Part shown: positions 28,679-39,945 of the stretch, one piece after another
Layout: each line of letters starts with the position of its first letter
Position numbering within the stretch: the first letter of the stretch is position 1
NCBI RefSeq assembly: GCF_001187915.1
Contig: NZ_LGIU01000058.1
Span: forward strand, 1 to 64,000
DNA from: Arthrobacter sp. RIT-PI-e
Lineage (GTDB): Bacteria > Actinomycetota > Actinomycetes > Actinomycetales > Micrococcaceae
Reading direction: 5' to 3'
Length of the DNA stretch: 64,000 bases
Position numbers and translations under genes: made by a program
Notes under the pieces: model-generated
Seen by the model: the letters and a program-made list of their open reading frames with translations, nothing else
The model's database searches: none
What the model was told of the DNA's origin: nothing

Positions 28679-30030
28679 GAGCCGGCCTCCCTGTCCGGGG
28701 AGGACACCGGTGCACGGCGCGGTGTGGCGAGGACGCCGTCGAGCACCGTGGGGTGCCCTCCGAGGAAGGTGGCCCGCACGCTGCCCGGCAGCTCGAGTCC
28801 GCGGAACGGGGTGTTGCGCCCCTTGGTGGCCATGGTCCCCGGGTCCACGGTCCAGCGGGCGGCGGGGTCCACGAGCACCAGGTTCGCCGGTTCGCCGGCC
28901 GCCAGTGGCCTGCCCTGATGCGCCAGGCGCCCGATCCGCGCCGGGGTCACCGAGGTCACCCGGGCGAAGCCCTCCCAGTCGAGCAGGCCCGTCTCCACCA
29001 TGGTGTGCTGCACCACGGACAGCGCAGTCTCGAGGCCGGTCATCCCCATGGCGGCCTGCGCCCACTCGCACTCCTTGTGCTCGCTGGGGTGCGGTGCGTG
29101 GTCGGTGCCGACGACGTCGATGGTGCCCTCCGCGAGGGCCTCACGGAGGGCGTGGACGTCGTCGGAGGTGCGCAGGGGCGGGTTCACCTTGTACACGGGG
29201 TCGTAGCTGCGGACCAGTTCGTCGGTGAGCAGCAGGTGGTGCGGGGTGACCTCGGCAGTGACGTCGATGCCGCGGGCCTTGGCCCAGCGGATGATCTCCA
29301 CCGACCCCGCCGTGGACACGTGGCAGACGTGGAGCCGTGAGCCCACGTGCTGGGCGAGCAGCACGTCGCGGGCGATGATGCTCTCCTCCGCGACGGCGGG
29401 CCACCCGGTGAGCCCGAGGACCGCCGAGACCTCACCCTCGTTCATCTGCGCACCCTCGGTGAGCCGCGGTTCCTGCGCGTGCTGCGCCACCACGCCGTCG
29501 AAGGCCTTGACGTACTCCAGGGCGCGGCGCATCAGCACGGGGTCGTGCACGCAGATGCCGTCGTCGGAGAACACGCGCACGCGCGCCGGCGACTCCGCCA
29601 TGGCACCCAGCTCGGCCAGGCGCTGCCCGCCGAGTCCCACCGTCACGGCGCCCACCGGGCGGACTTCCACCCAGCCCGCGGCCAGGCCCAGGCGGTACAC
29701 CTGCTCCACCACGCCGGCGGTGTCCGCCACGGGGGAGCTGTTCGCCATGGCGTGCACCGCGGTGAAGCCCCCGAGCGCCGCGGCACGGGACCCGGTCTCC
29801 ACGGTCTCGGCGTCCTCGCGGCCGGGCTCCCGGAGGTGGGTGTGCAGGTCCACGAGACCGGGCAGCAGGATCAGACCCGTCGCGTCCACGACGACGGCGG
29901 AGGACGACGCCTCCGCGGCGGCCGTGTCGCCGACGGCCGCGATGCTGCCGCTACGGATCAGGAGGTCGCGGACCGGACCGCCGAGGAGCGCGGCGCCGCG
30001 GATCAGGTACTGGGGGGTGTCACTGGTCAC
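28666..30030 (-). CDS. pyrC: dihydroorotase
   Basis: A 454-residue metalloenzyme closing carbamoyl aspartate to dihydroorotate. The metal ligands are present: [13 protein letters not shown] (HxH, about residue 60), the QHAQEP and [10 protein letters not shown] histidines, and the GTDHAPH aspartate motif. The length and sequence fit the type I (long) class that works with PyrB in Gram-positive bacteria. The start ATG lies within the end of pyrB (11-bp overlap). Confidence 0.96.
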   Translation of the reverse strand: MTSDTPQYLIRGAALLGGPVRDLLIRSGSIAAVGDTAAAEASSSAVVVDATGLILLPGLVDLHTHLREPGREDAETVETGSRAAALGGFTAVHAMANSSPVADTAGVVEQVYRLGLAAGWVEVRPVGAVTVGLGGQRLAELGAMAESPARVRVFSDDGICVHDPVLMRRALEYVKAFDGVVAQHAQEPRLTEGAQMNEGEVSAVLGLTGWPAVAEESIIARDVLLAQHVGSRLHVCHVSTAGSVEIIRWAKARGIDVTAEVTPHHLLLTDELVRSYDPVYKVNPPLRTSDDVHALREALAEGTIDVVGTDHAPHPSEHKECEWAQAAMGMTGLETALSVVQHTMVETGLLDWEGFARVTSVTPARIGRLAHQGRPLAAGEPANLVLVDPAARWTVDPGTMATKGRNTPFRGLELPGSVRATFLGGHPTVLDGVLATPRRAPVSSPDREAGSWSI

Positions 30031-31081
30031 GGGTACGGCCTTCCGGCGAAAGATCGGTTGCTCGGGGGGTGGACGTTCGGGGGTCGGGGGCTGGCACGTC
30101 GTCCTCCGCGTCGTCGTCCTGCTGGTCCCCGGAGAGCAGCAGGTACAGGGCCGCCATGCGCACGGACACGCCGTTGCGGACCTGCGCGAGGACGGTGGAG
30201 CGGGAGGAGTCCGCGGCGGAGGAGGAGATCTCGAGGCCCCGGTTCATGGGGCCGGGGGGCATGATCACGGTGTCCTTCAGCCCCAGGGTGTCCAGCCGTG
30301 CCAGACGGGCGTCGTCGAACCCCCAGCGCCGGGCGTACTCGCGCGTGGAGGGGAAGAACGCCGCGTGCATGCGTTCCGCCTGGAGCCTGAGCATCATCAC
30401 GGCGTCCGGCCGCCGGGCGAGGGCGTCGTCGAGGTCGTAGTAGACGGTGCAGGGCCAGGAGTGCACGCCGACGGGCAGGAGGGTGGGCGGCCCCGCGAGC
30501 AGCACCTCCGCCCCCAGCGTGGTCAGCAGCCAAACGTTGGACCGCGCCACCCTCGAGTGCAGCACGTCCCCCACGATGAGGATCCGCATCCCGGCCAGCG
30601 TGGAGCCCGTGGAGGGCTCACCCCCCAGCCGGGCACGGTGGCGCCGGAGCGTGAAGGCGTCCAGCAGGGCCTGGGTGGGATGCTCGTGCGTGCCGTCGCC
30701 GGCGTTGACCACGGCGGCGTCGATCCACCCGGAGGCCGCCAGCCGTGCCGGGGCCCCGGAGGAGGGGTGACGGATCACCACGGCGTCCGCGCTCATGGCC
30801 TCGAGCGTCTGCGCGGTGTCCTTCAGCGACTCGCCCTTGGACACGGAGGAACCCTTGGCGGAGAAGTTGATGACGTCGGCGGACAATCGTTTCGCCGCGG
30901 CCTCGAAGGAGATCCGGGTACGGGTGGAGTCCTCGAAGAACAGGTTCACCACGGTGCGCCCACGCAGCGCCGGGAGCTTCTTGATCTCCCGCTCCCCCAC
31001 GGCGGCCATCTCCTCCGCCACGTCCAGCAGCCGCAGGGCACGGGGGACGGAGAGGTCCTGCGTGCTCAGCAGGTGCCTCAC
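30020..31081 (-). CDS. pyrB: aspartate carbamoyltransferase catalytic subunit
   Basis: A 353-residue enzyme joining carbamoyl phosphate to aspartate. The carbamoyl-phosphate site [13 protein letters not shown] (about residues 50-62), the HPTQALLD motif and the aspartate-binding RLQAERM and [12 protein letters not shown] are intact. GTG 31081 overlaps the pyrR stop as GTGA. The C-terminal 40 residues after LLLSGDQQ are acidic then polar, an extension over many homologues. No PyrI regulatory subunit is nearby, as usual in actinobacteria. Confidence 0.97.
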   Translation of the reverse strand: MRHLLSTQDLSVPRALRLLDVAEEMAAVGEREIKKLPALRGRTVVNLFFEDSTRTRISFEAAAKRLSADVINFSAKGSSVSKGESLKDTAQTLEAMSADAVVIRHPSSGAPARLAASGWIDAAVVNAGDGTHEHPTQALLDAFTLRRHRARLGGEPSTGSTLAGMRILIVGDVLHSRVARSNVWLLTTLGAEVLLAGPPTLLPVGVHSWPCTVYYDLDDALARRPDAVMMLRLQAERMHAAFFPSTREYARRWGFDDARLARLDTLGLKDTVIMPPGPMNRGLEISSSAADSSRSTVLAQVRNGVSVRMAALYLLLSGDQQDDDAEDDVPAPDPRTSTPRATDLSPEGRTRDQ

Positions 31082-31665
31082 GTGCGGTCCTCGATGACGA
31101 CCTCGTTCACCGCAGAACCACCGATCAGGTCGATCTCGGCGAGGTGCACGCGCACCCGCTCGCGGGACGACGTCGGCAGGTTCTTGCCCACGTGGTCGGC
31201 GCGGATGGGGAGTTCGCGGTGGCCGCGGTCCACGAGGACCGCCAGGCGGACCGAGCGGGGGCGGCCGAGGTCGGCGAGGGCGTCGAGCGCCGCACGGATG
31301 GTGCGTCCGGAGTAGAGGACGTCGTCCACCAGGACCACCACCTTGTCGTCGATCCCCGAGGGCGGCAGCTGCGTGGCCAGGGGTGAGCGCGTGGGGTTGC
31401 GGCGGAGGTCGTCGCGGTACAGGGGGACGTCGAGCTGACCCGTGACGAGGGCGGGGTCCACGGCCGGGTCCACGGCGGCGATCTTCTGCGCCCGGCGCTG
31501 CGCGAGGGGGAACCCGCGCCGGGGGATGCCGAGGAGCACGAGATCCTGCGAGCCCTTGTTCGCCTCGAGGATCTCGTGGGCGATGCGCGTGAGTGCGCGG
31601 TCGATGTCGGCGGCTGCGAGGACGACGCGCTTGGTGACACCGGATTCCGAAGCAGGCACGGTCAT
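31078..31665 (-). CDS. pyrR: pyr operon regulator PyrR (uracil phosphoribosyltransferase-like)
   Basis: A 195-residue RNA-binding regulator of the PRTase fold with PRPP motif [14 protein letters not shown] and conserved [17 protein letters not shown] 31665 follows the strong site AAGGAGGAAG. It senses UMP/UTP against PRPP and binds a hairpin in pyr mRNA; a matching hairpin lies directly upstream of its own ribosome site (31684-31699). It is the first gene of the pyrimidine operon and is divergent from prsW. Confidence 0.96.
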   Translation of the reverse strand: MTVPASESGVTKRVVLAAADIDRALTRIAHEILEANKGSQDLVLLGIPRRGFPLAQRRAQKIAAVDPAVDPALVTGQLDVPLYRDDLRRNPTRSPLATQLPPSGIDDKVVVLVDDVLYSGRTIRAALDALADLGRPRSVRLAVLVDRGHRELPIRADHVGKNLPTSSRERVRVHLAEIDLIGGSAVNEVVIEDRT

Positions 31666-31683
31666 GACACGCTTCCTCCTTCC

Positions 31684-31699
31684 CCGCCTCACTGGACGG
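31684..31699 (-). promoter_or_regulatory. PyrR-binding hairpin in the pyrR leader
   Basis: On the minus strand a short CCG/CGG stem encloses a loop reading UCCAGUGAGG. With its flanks it fits the PyrR binding-loop consensus RUCCNGNGAGGY at every position (GUCCAGUGAGGC). The hairpin ends two bases before the pyrR Shine-Dalgarno (31672-31681), so bound PyrR would hide the ribosome site. This arrangement matches the translational repression described for mycobacterial pyr operons rather than Bacillus-type attenuation, since no terminator is seen. Confidence 0.75.
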
Positions 31700-31762
31700 C
31701 ATTTAAAGGCTGGTTGCGAGCACAAAACTACCACAGCGTCACCGGCACCCTAGGGTTGCCCC

Positions 31763-33043
31763 ATGGAGACGAACTCCCCGCACCCGGCCCGCCGGGGCCT
31801 CCCGGGCCCGCAGGGCCGACCCCCGGGCGGGCTCCCGGGCGGGCTCCCGGGGCACCCCCGGCGCGACTGGTGGAGCGACAGCACCGAACGGGTGCGCCTG
31901 CCCGCCCCCGAGCACGCAGGGGCGCCGGTGCAGCCGATCCGCATCCGGCCGGCACGACGACGCCGGGTGCTCGATGCGCTGCTGCTCGTCCTCGCGGCCC
32001 TCGTGGTGGCCGGCGTCCTCCTGCTGCTCTCGGCGTCCCTCGGCCCGTCGGCGCTGCTGCTGTGCGGCTTCCTGGCCCTCGTGCCCCTCGGGATCTGCCT
32101 GCTGGGGCTCCGCTGGATCGATCGCTGGGACCCCGAACCGCGCAGTGCGCTGCTCTTCGCCTTCCTCTGGGGTGCAGGGGCCTCCGTGGTGGTCACCCTG
32201 GCCCTCGGCAGCTACGTGGTGCAGCTCCTCGGCTCCGCCCTGACCACCGCGCCGCCCGAACTCCTCGGGCCGGTGCTCCAGGCCCCGCTCGTGGAGGAGT
32301 TCGCCAAGGGGCTCGGAGTACTGATCCTCGTGTACACGCGGCGCAGCCACTTCGACGGGCCGGTGGACGGGATCGTGTACGCGGGCACGGTGGCCGCCGG
32401 GTTCGCCTTCACCGAGAACATCCTCTACTTCGGTGCCGCCGTGCTGGAGCCGGGCGCGGCCGGCTCGCTGGTGGGGGTGTTCATCCTGCGCGGTCTCTTC
32501 TCGCCGTTCGCGCACGTGATGTTCACGGCGGTGCTGGGCTTCGCCCTCGGCGCAGCGCTCGTCCGCGGGGGCGGCAACCTCCGGATCCTCCGGGCGTTCG
32601 TCCTCGGTCTGCTGCCGGCCATCGGCGGCCACATGCTGTGGAACGGGGGCACCCTGGTCCTGTTCGACGACTTCTTCCTGTTCTACCTCGTGGTGCAGGT
32701 GCCGCTCTTCGGTGCCGCCGTGCTCGCCGTCGTCCTCCTCCGCGCCTCGGAGCGCCGGCTCACGGAGGCGCGGCTCGCCGACTACGCCCGTACCGGATGG
32801 TTCACGGCCGGGGAGGTGCGGATGCTCGCCACGGCCCCGGGCCGCGCACAGGCGCTCGCCTGGGCACGGCGTGCAGGGGCGGAGGAGGACATGCGGGAGT
32901 TCATCCGCACGGGGACGCGCATCGCCCACACGCGCCAGCGCATGCTGAGCGGGCGACGCGACGCCGACTACGCCGCGGTGGAACGCGAGCTCCTGGAGCA
33001 GGCGGAGCTGCGCCGTGCCGGCATCATCCGGCGTGCGTCCTGA
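31763..33043 (+). CDS. PrsW-family intramembrane metalloprotease
   Basis: A 426-residue multi-pass membrane protease of the PrsW/CPBP type. After a proline-rich cytoplasmic start there are about eight helices. The active-site motifs are VEEFAKG (Glu178-Glu179, EExxK), GFAFTENILYF, SPFAHVMFTAVLGF and GGHMLWN. Bacillus PrsW cuts an anti-sigma factor; no anti-sigma gene is near here, so the substrate is unknown. It is divergent from pyrR and ends at a strong shared terminator. Confidence 0.9.
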   Translation: METNSPHPARRGLPGPQGRPPGGLPGGLPGHPRRDWWSDSTERVRLPAPEHAGAPVQPIRIRPARRRRVLDALLLVLAALVVAGVLLLLSASLGPSALLLCGFLALVPLGICLLGLRWIDRWDPEPRSALLFAFLWGAGASVVVTLALGSYVVQLLGSALTTAPPELLGPVLQAPLVEEFAKGLGVLILVYTRRSHFDGPVDGIVYAGTVAAGFAFTENILYFGAAVLEPGAAGSLVGVFILRGLFSPFAHVMFTAVLGFALGAALVRGGGNLRILRAFVLGLLPAIGGHMLWNGGTLVLFDDFFLFYLVVQVPLFGAAVLAVVLLRASERRLTEARLADYARTGWFTAGEVRMLATAPGRAQALAWARRAGAEEDMREFIRTGTRIAHTRQRMLSGRRDADYAAVERELLEQAELRRAGIIRRAS

Positions 33044-33066
33044 GACCACGCCACCGTACGAAGCAG

Positions 33067-33109
33067 AACGCCCCCGTCCGTCCCGGTTACGGGGACGGAC
33101 GGGGGCGTT
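33067..33109. terminator. strong bidirectional hairpin terminator
   Basis: Bases 33067-33084 pair perfectly over 18 bp with 33092-33109 around a seven-base loop. It lies exactly between the convergent prsW and nusB genes and is G/C-rich with AA/TT at the stem foot. It should stop transcripts from both sides; an A-run (GAAAA) follows on the plus strand. Confidence 0.9.
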
Positions 33110-33122
33110 CGAAAAGCGGGTC

Positions 33123-33533
33123 CTAGGCCAGCAGGGTGGGCTTGAGCTGCTGCAGCCGGCCGAGGAGACCGTTGACGAACTTCGGCGACTCGTCCGTGGA
33201 GAGCATCTTCGCGAGCTCCACGGCCTCGCTGACGGCCACGCCGTCCGGAACGTCGTCGTTGTACAGGAGCTCCCAGCTGCCGATCCGCAGGATCATGAGG
33301 TCCACCACCGGCATGCGGTCCAGCGTCCAGCCCTGCGAGTAGGTGCTCAGGTACTCGTCGATCTGCTCCTGGCGTTCCAGCACGCCCTCCACCACGTCCA
33401 CGGTGTAGTCGGCGATCACCATGTCCGTCTTCTCGCGGCGGGCGCGGATCACCTCGAGTGCCGGCATCCCGCGCTGCGTGGACTCGAAGAGGATGTCCAG
33501 CGCGCGACGACGTGCCTTGCTGCGTGCGCTCAC
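33123..33533 (-). CDS. nusB: transcription antitermination factor NusB
   Basis: A 136-residue all-helical protein that binds boxA RNA with S10 to keep RNA polymerase in elongation on rRNA operons. [20 protein letters not shown] opens it and [51 protein letters not shown] is the conserved C-terminal half. ATG overlaps the efp stop as ATGA. Last gene before the terminator at 33067-33109. Confidence 0.96.
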   Translation of the reverse strand: MSARSKARRRALDILFESTQRGMPALEVIRARREKTDMVIADYTVDVVEGVLERQEQIDEYLSTYSQGWTLDRMPVVDLMILRIGSWELLYNDDVPDGVAVSEAVELAKMLSTDESPKFVNGLLGRLQQLKPTLLA

Positions 33534-34093
33534 TCGTTGACGCGTCCGAGGTAGTCACCGGTCCGGGTGTCCACCTTGACCTTCGTGCCGGTCCCCAGGA
33601 ACAGCGGGACCTGGATCTCGTGGCCGGTCTCCACGGTGGCGGGCTTGGTGCCTCCGGTGGAGCGGTCACCCTGCAGGCCGGGCTCGGTGTAGGTGATCTC
33701 GAGCGTCACGGACGGCGGGAGCTCCACGTAGAGGGCCGTACCCTCGTGCATGGCGATGGTGGCCAGCTGGCTCTCCAGCATGAAGTTCGCGGCGTTCCCC
33801 ACGGTCTTGCCCGGCACCGTGATCTGGTCGTAGTCCGAGGTGTCCATGAACACGAAGTCCTCGCCGTCCTTGTACAGGTACTGGTAGTCGCGGCGGTCCA
33901 CGGTGGCCGTCTCGATCTTCAGACCCGCGTTGAACGTCTTGTCCACCACCTTGCCGGAGAGGATGTTGCGCAGCTTGGTGCGGACGAACGCGCCACCCTT
34001 GCCGGGCTTGACGTGCTGGAACTCGAGGACGTTCCAGAGATTGCCCTCGAGCTTCAGCACAGTGCCGTTCTTGATGTCGTTCGTGGTCGCCAC
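33530..34093 (-). CDS. efp: elongation factor P
   Basis: A 187-residue translation factor that relieves ribosomes stalled at proline runs. Three beta domains are expected; the loop that reaches the peptidyl-transferase centre is [15 protein letters not shown] with Lys32 at the tip, and the C-terminus keeps the oligonucleotide-binding fold (GDYLGRVNE). Lys32 sits in the PGKGGAF context usual for actinobacterial EF-P. No epmA/epmB genes are in the window. It is followed by nusB with a 4-bp overlap; 203 bp separate it from aroB. Confidence 0.97.
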   Translation of the reverse strand: MATTNDIKNGTVLKLEGNLWNVLEFQHVKPGKGGAFVRTKLRNILSGKVVDKTFNAGLKIETATVDRRDYQYLYKDGEDFVFMDTSDYDQITVPGKTVGNAANFMLESQLATIAMHEGTALYVELPPSVTLEITYTEPGLQGDRSTGGTKPATVETGHEIQVPLFLGTGTKVKVDTRTGDYLGRVNE

Positions 34094-34296
34094 AGATTCA
34101 CTTTCGTCGGTTTCGCGGATGTCCCGCGGATGTCGGTGCCGCGGATGGAGGGCCGGCCGGGGCCGAGCGGGCGCGCCGCAGCGCGCCGGAAGTCCAGGGG
34201 ACAGTGTACCCTGCGGAGCCCGTGGCCCTCCCGCCCGCCGGCTTGACGCCCCGTGCTGTTCCGGCGCGGTCCGGTATGCACCGGCCCGGAGCGCCG

Positions 34297-37189
<2,893 letters not shown>

Positions 37190-37212
37190 CCTGCCATGCA
37201 GCGCCCCTGCCC

Positions 37213-38073
37213 TCAGCGTCGGGAAGCGCCCACGGCGTCACACATGACCTCGAACACCCGGTGGCGCTCCTGCGGCACGTCGGGGAAGAACAGCCGGACC
37301 TGCTCCACGGCCTGGTGGAGGAGCATGTCGAGTCCCGGCACGATCACGCCCCCGCGCCGCTCCCAGACCTCGGCGAGCGCGCTGGGCCACGGGTCGTACG
37401 CGACGTCGAGGAGCGTCCCGGCGGGGAGCGTGCCGCGGGCCGACGCGAGCTCGGCGGCGAGCGGGTCGGCGGCACGCGGCGGGAGGGTGGAGACCACGAC
37501 GTCGGCGGAACCGAGGACCCGGGCCGCGGTGTCCCACCCGAGGACCTCCACGGTGACGCCGAGCGCGGCTCCGACGGCGACGAGCCCGTCCACGGAGGCG
37601 GGGCGCCGCCCCACCAGGGGCACCGGGCGGGCGCCGGGGCGGGGGGGGCCGGCCCCCGCGGCGGGCGCCGGCCCCCCGCCGCCGCGCACCGCCGGCCGCC
37701 GGGGTGTCCCGACACCGGCCGAGGCGAGTGCCTCGGCCACACCGATCACATCCGTGTTGTGGCCCACGACCCTCCGGGTGGGCCCATGGCCGTGCGCCAC
37801 GAGGGTGTTCACCGCGCCGAGCGCGGTGGCCGGTTCGGTGGTGGAGTCCGCCGAGCGTGCCGCCCGTGCCTTCAGCGGCATGGTCACCGACAGACCCCTC
37901 CAGGACTCATCCGTGCGGACCCGGACCAGGAGGTCGTCGAAGGACCCCTCGTCCGTCTCGAGTGCCGTGTAGGAGCAGTCGATGCCGAGGTCACGGTAGG
38001 CGGCCGCGTGCAGTGCGGGTGACTTCGAGTGCCCGATCGGGAATCCGACGACGGCCGCCCGGAGGGCGTGCAC
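37213..38073 (-). CDS. aroE: shikimate dehydrogenase
   Basis: A 286-residue NADP-linked reductase of 3-dehydroshikimate. [30 protein letters not shown] and [13 protein letters not shown] are conserved. I use GTG 38073; the frame is open to 38124 but that part overlaps mltG. The cofactor-binding core is odd: where relatives read GGGGTAxSAxxALxxLG, this one reads [17 protein letters not shown] (about 37625-37700, an almost pure G/C tract), then returns to normal at VGRRPASV. The frame is kept. Either a strange insertion or sequence error. Confidence 0.9.
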   Translation of the reverse strand: MHALRAAVVGFPIGHSKSPALHAAAYRDLGIDCSYTALETDEGSFDDLLVRVRTDESWRGLSVTMPLKARAARSADSTTEPATALGAVNTLVAHGHGPTRRVVGHNTDVIGVAEALASAGVGTPRRPAVRGGGGPAPAAGAGPPRPGARPVPLVGRRPASVDGLVAVGAALGVTVEVLGWDTAARVLGSADVVVSTLPPRAADPLAAELASARGTLPAGTLLDVAYDPWPSALAEVWERRGGVIVPGLDMLLHQAVEQVRLFFPDVPQERHRVFEVMCDAVGASRR

Positions 38074-38093
38074 GCCACCGGCCGGACCGGCGC

Positions 38094-39338
38094 CTAGTCG
38101 CACCGCCCCGGGTTCTGACCGCACCAGGCGTCGTACTCCGCGACGTAGCCGAGGTGCTCGGCGTAGGTCTCGGAGAACTTGGTCTCCTTGGTGTCCAGGT
38201 TCACGGTCACCCAGAAGTAGAAGGGGACGTCCGCCGGCCTGACCGTGGCGTCGATGGCCTCGTCGCTCGGGGACCCGATCGGGCCCTCGGGGAGGCCGGG
38301 GTTCGCGAAGGTGTTGTACGGGTTGGAGGTGTCCGCCTTCTCCTCCGGGGTGAGCTGGTAGGTCCGCTTCCCCAGCCCGTATGCCACCGTGGCGTCGGAC
38401 TGCAGGAGCCCGTTCGTCTCGGTGTTGCCCGGGGTGAGCCTGTTGTCGATGGACCCTGCGACGGTCGCGTAGTCACCCTCGCCGGCCTCGGCCTGCACGA
38501 TGCTCGCGATGGTGAGTATCCGGTACTGCTCGGCCGGGTCGGTGATGCCGTCCTGGACGAGGCGGTCCTGGGTAGCGGTGATCATCTCGGTGATCATCTC
38601 GGGGGCGGTGGCGTCGACGTCGAAGCGGTACTCCCCCGGGTGGAGGTACCCCTCCAGGGAGAGCGCCTGGGCGGGCAGACCGAACTGGGTGGGGTCCGCG
38701 GCCAGGGCCTCGAACTCGGCGACCGGGATGCCGGTGGACTCGCTGAGGATGCCGAAGACCTCGTTCTGCCGGAGGTCGCGTGCCACTGCCGCGTAGGAGA
38801 CGAGGGTGGGGTCGTCGCCGAGCAGCGCCTCGGCGGCGTCGGCGGAGGACATCTGGAGTCGCATCTCGTACTCGCCGGGCTGCACCTCGCGGCCCCCGGC
38901 GATCGAGGTGAGCGCACTCACGAAGGTCCCGGAATCCGCCACGATGTCCGCGGCCTGCAGCCCGTTCGCGATGGCGAGGGGGCCGGCTCCCGAGTCGACG
39001 GTGAAGACGGTCTCGTCACCGCCGGGACCGGCGTAGTCGGTGACGGTGTCGAACCCGAGCATGTCGCGCAGCATGAGTGCCACCCCGTAGACGGTTCCGG
39101 CGAAGATGCCGAGCACGACGAGCATGACCACGGTGCGGCGCAGCCTCTTGCGCCGCTTGGCCTTGGAGCGCGGCTTCTTGGCGCCGTGCGCGCCCTGGTC
39201 CTGGGTGGCGAAGAAGTCCTCCACCGGCTCGGGGTGCTCGTAGTCGTCCGCGAAGTACTCGTGCCCGTCGTCGAGGTGCTCGTCGGCGTGTCGGCCGGCA
39301 TCCTGGGATGCAGCGGAATGGGGGGTACGGTTGTTCAC
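38094..39338 (-). CDS. mltG: endolytic murein transglycosylase MltG
   Basis: A 414-residue inner-membrane enzyme that cuts nascent peptidoglycan strands. An acidic/histidine-rich cytoplasmic N-terminus (about 60 residues) is followed by one membrane helix (TVVMLVVLGIFAGTVYGVALML) and an extracellular YceG-like domain. The LysM-like part precedes the catalytic region with the key Glu in ILTIASIVQAEAG and the SNPYNTFANPGLPEGPIGSPS motif. The GTG start overlaps the ruvX stop. Conserved order alaS-ruvX-mltG-aroE. Confidence 0.94.
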   Translation of the reverse strand: MNNRTPHSAASQDAGRHADEHLDDGHEYFADDYEHPEPVEDFFATQDQGAHGAKKPRSKAKRRKRLRRTVVMLVVLGIFAGTVYGVALMLRDMLGFDTVTDYAGPGGDETVFTVDSGAGPLAIANGLQAADIVADSGTFVSALTSIAGGREVQPGEYEMRLQMSSADAAEALLGDDPTLVSYAAVARDLRQNEVFGILSESTGIPVAEFEALAADPTQFGLPAQALSLEGYLHPGEYRFDVDATAPEMITEMITATQDRLVQDGITDPAEQYRILTIASIVQAEAGEGDYATVAGSIDNRLTPGNTETNGLLQSDATVAYGLGKRTYQLTPEEKADTSNPYNTFANPGLPEGPIGSPSDEAIDATVRPADVPFYFWVTVNLDTKETKFSETYAEHLGYVAEYDAWCGQNPGRCD

Positions 39339-39940
39339 GACTCCGGGTTCCTTCTGCTGGACTGGGACTGCTCGATGACTGGCTCCTCGTTCGGGCTCGG
39401 CGACAGGTTCGGTGCCTGCTCCGCCGTACGTCCCGGTACCGGATCCCCCACGTCCCGTATCCGCGATCGCTGCATGTCGATGGCGTGCTGGAGTATTTCG
39501 ACAGCCGCCACCTGATCCACCACCATACGATGCTTCCGGCTGTCGAGACCAGCCAGATGGAGTGAGCGGTGGGCGGAGACGGTGCTCAGGCGCTCGTCCA
39601 CGAGGTGCACGGGGAGCTCCAGCGACACCCGCGCGAGCTCGTCGAGGATGCGGTCGGCGTAGCTGCGGGCCATCTCCGCGGACGCCCCCTCCTGCCCGTC
39701 GAGCTTCCGCGGCAGACCCACGAAGATCTGCACGGCTCCCCGCTCGAGGGCCTCGCGGACCAGGATCCGCACATCGCTGTTCTTCCGCCGATCACGCTTC
39801 AGGGTCCGGATGGGGGTGGCGAGCATCCCGTCGCGGTCGCAGCCGGCCAGTCCCACGCGCACCTCGCCGACGTCGACGCCGAGCTTCGGGCCGACCGGGT
39901 AAGGAGTCCCGGCCGGTCCTGCGGCATCGGATGCCACCAC
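39335..39940 (-). CDS. ruvX: Holliday junction resolvase-like protein RuvX (YqgF)
   Basis: A 201-residue RNase H-fold nuclease needed for pre-16S rRNA 5' processing in bacteria studied. LGVDVGEVRVGLAGCD, IFVGLPRKLDGQEGASAE and the acidic HLVDERLSTVSA are the active-site strands. The C-terminal 50 residues (DPVPGRTAEQAP onward) are polar and probably disordered. It starts 5 bp after alaS; two adjacent GTG codons make the exact start uncertain by one residue. Confidence 0.93.
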   Translation of the reverse strand: MVASDAAGPAGTPYPVGPKLGVDVGEVRVGLAGCDRDGMLATPIRTLKRDRRKNSDVRILVREALERGAVQIFVGLPRKLDGQEGASAEMARSYADRILDELARVSLELPVHLVDERLSTVSAHRSLHLAGLDSRKHRMVVDQVAAVEILQHAIDMQRSRIRDVGDPVPGRTAEQAPNLSPSPNEEPVIEQSQSSRRNPES

Positions 39941-39945
39941 GTGCG

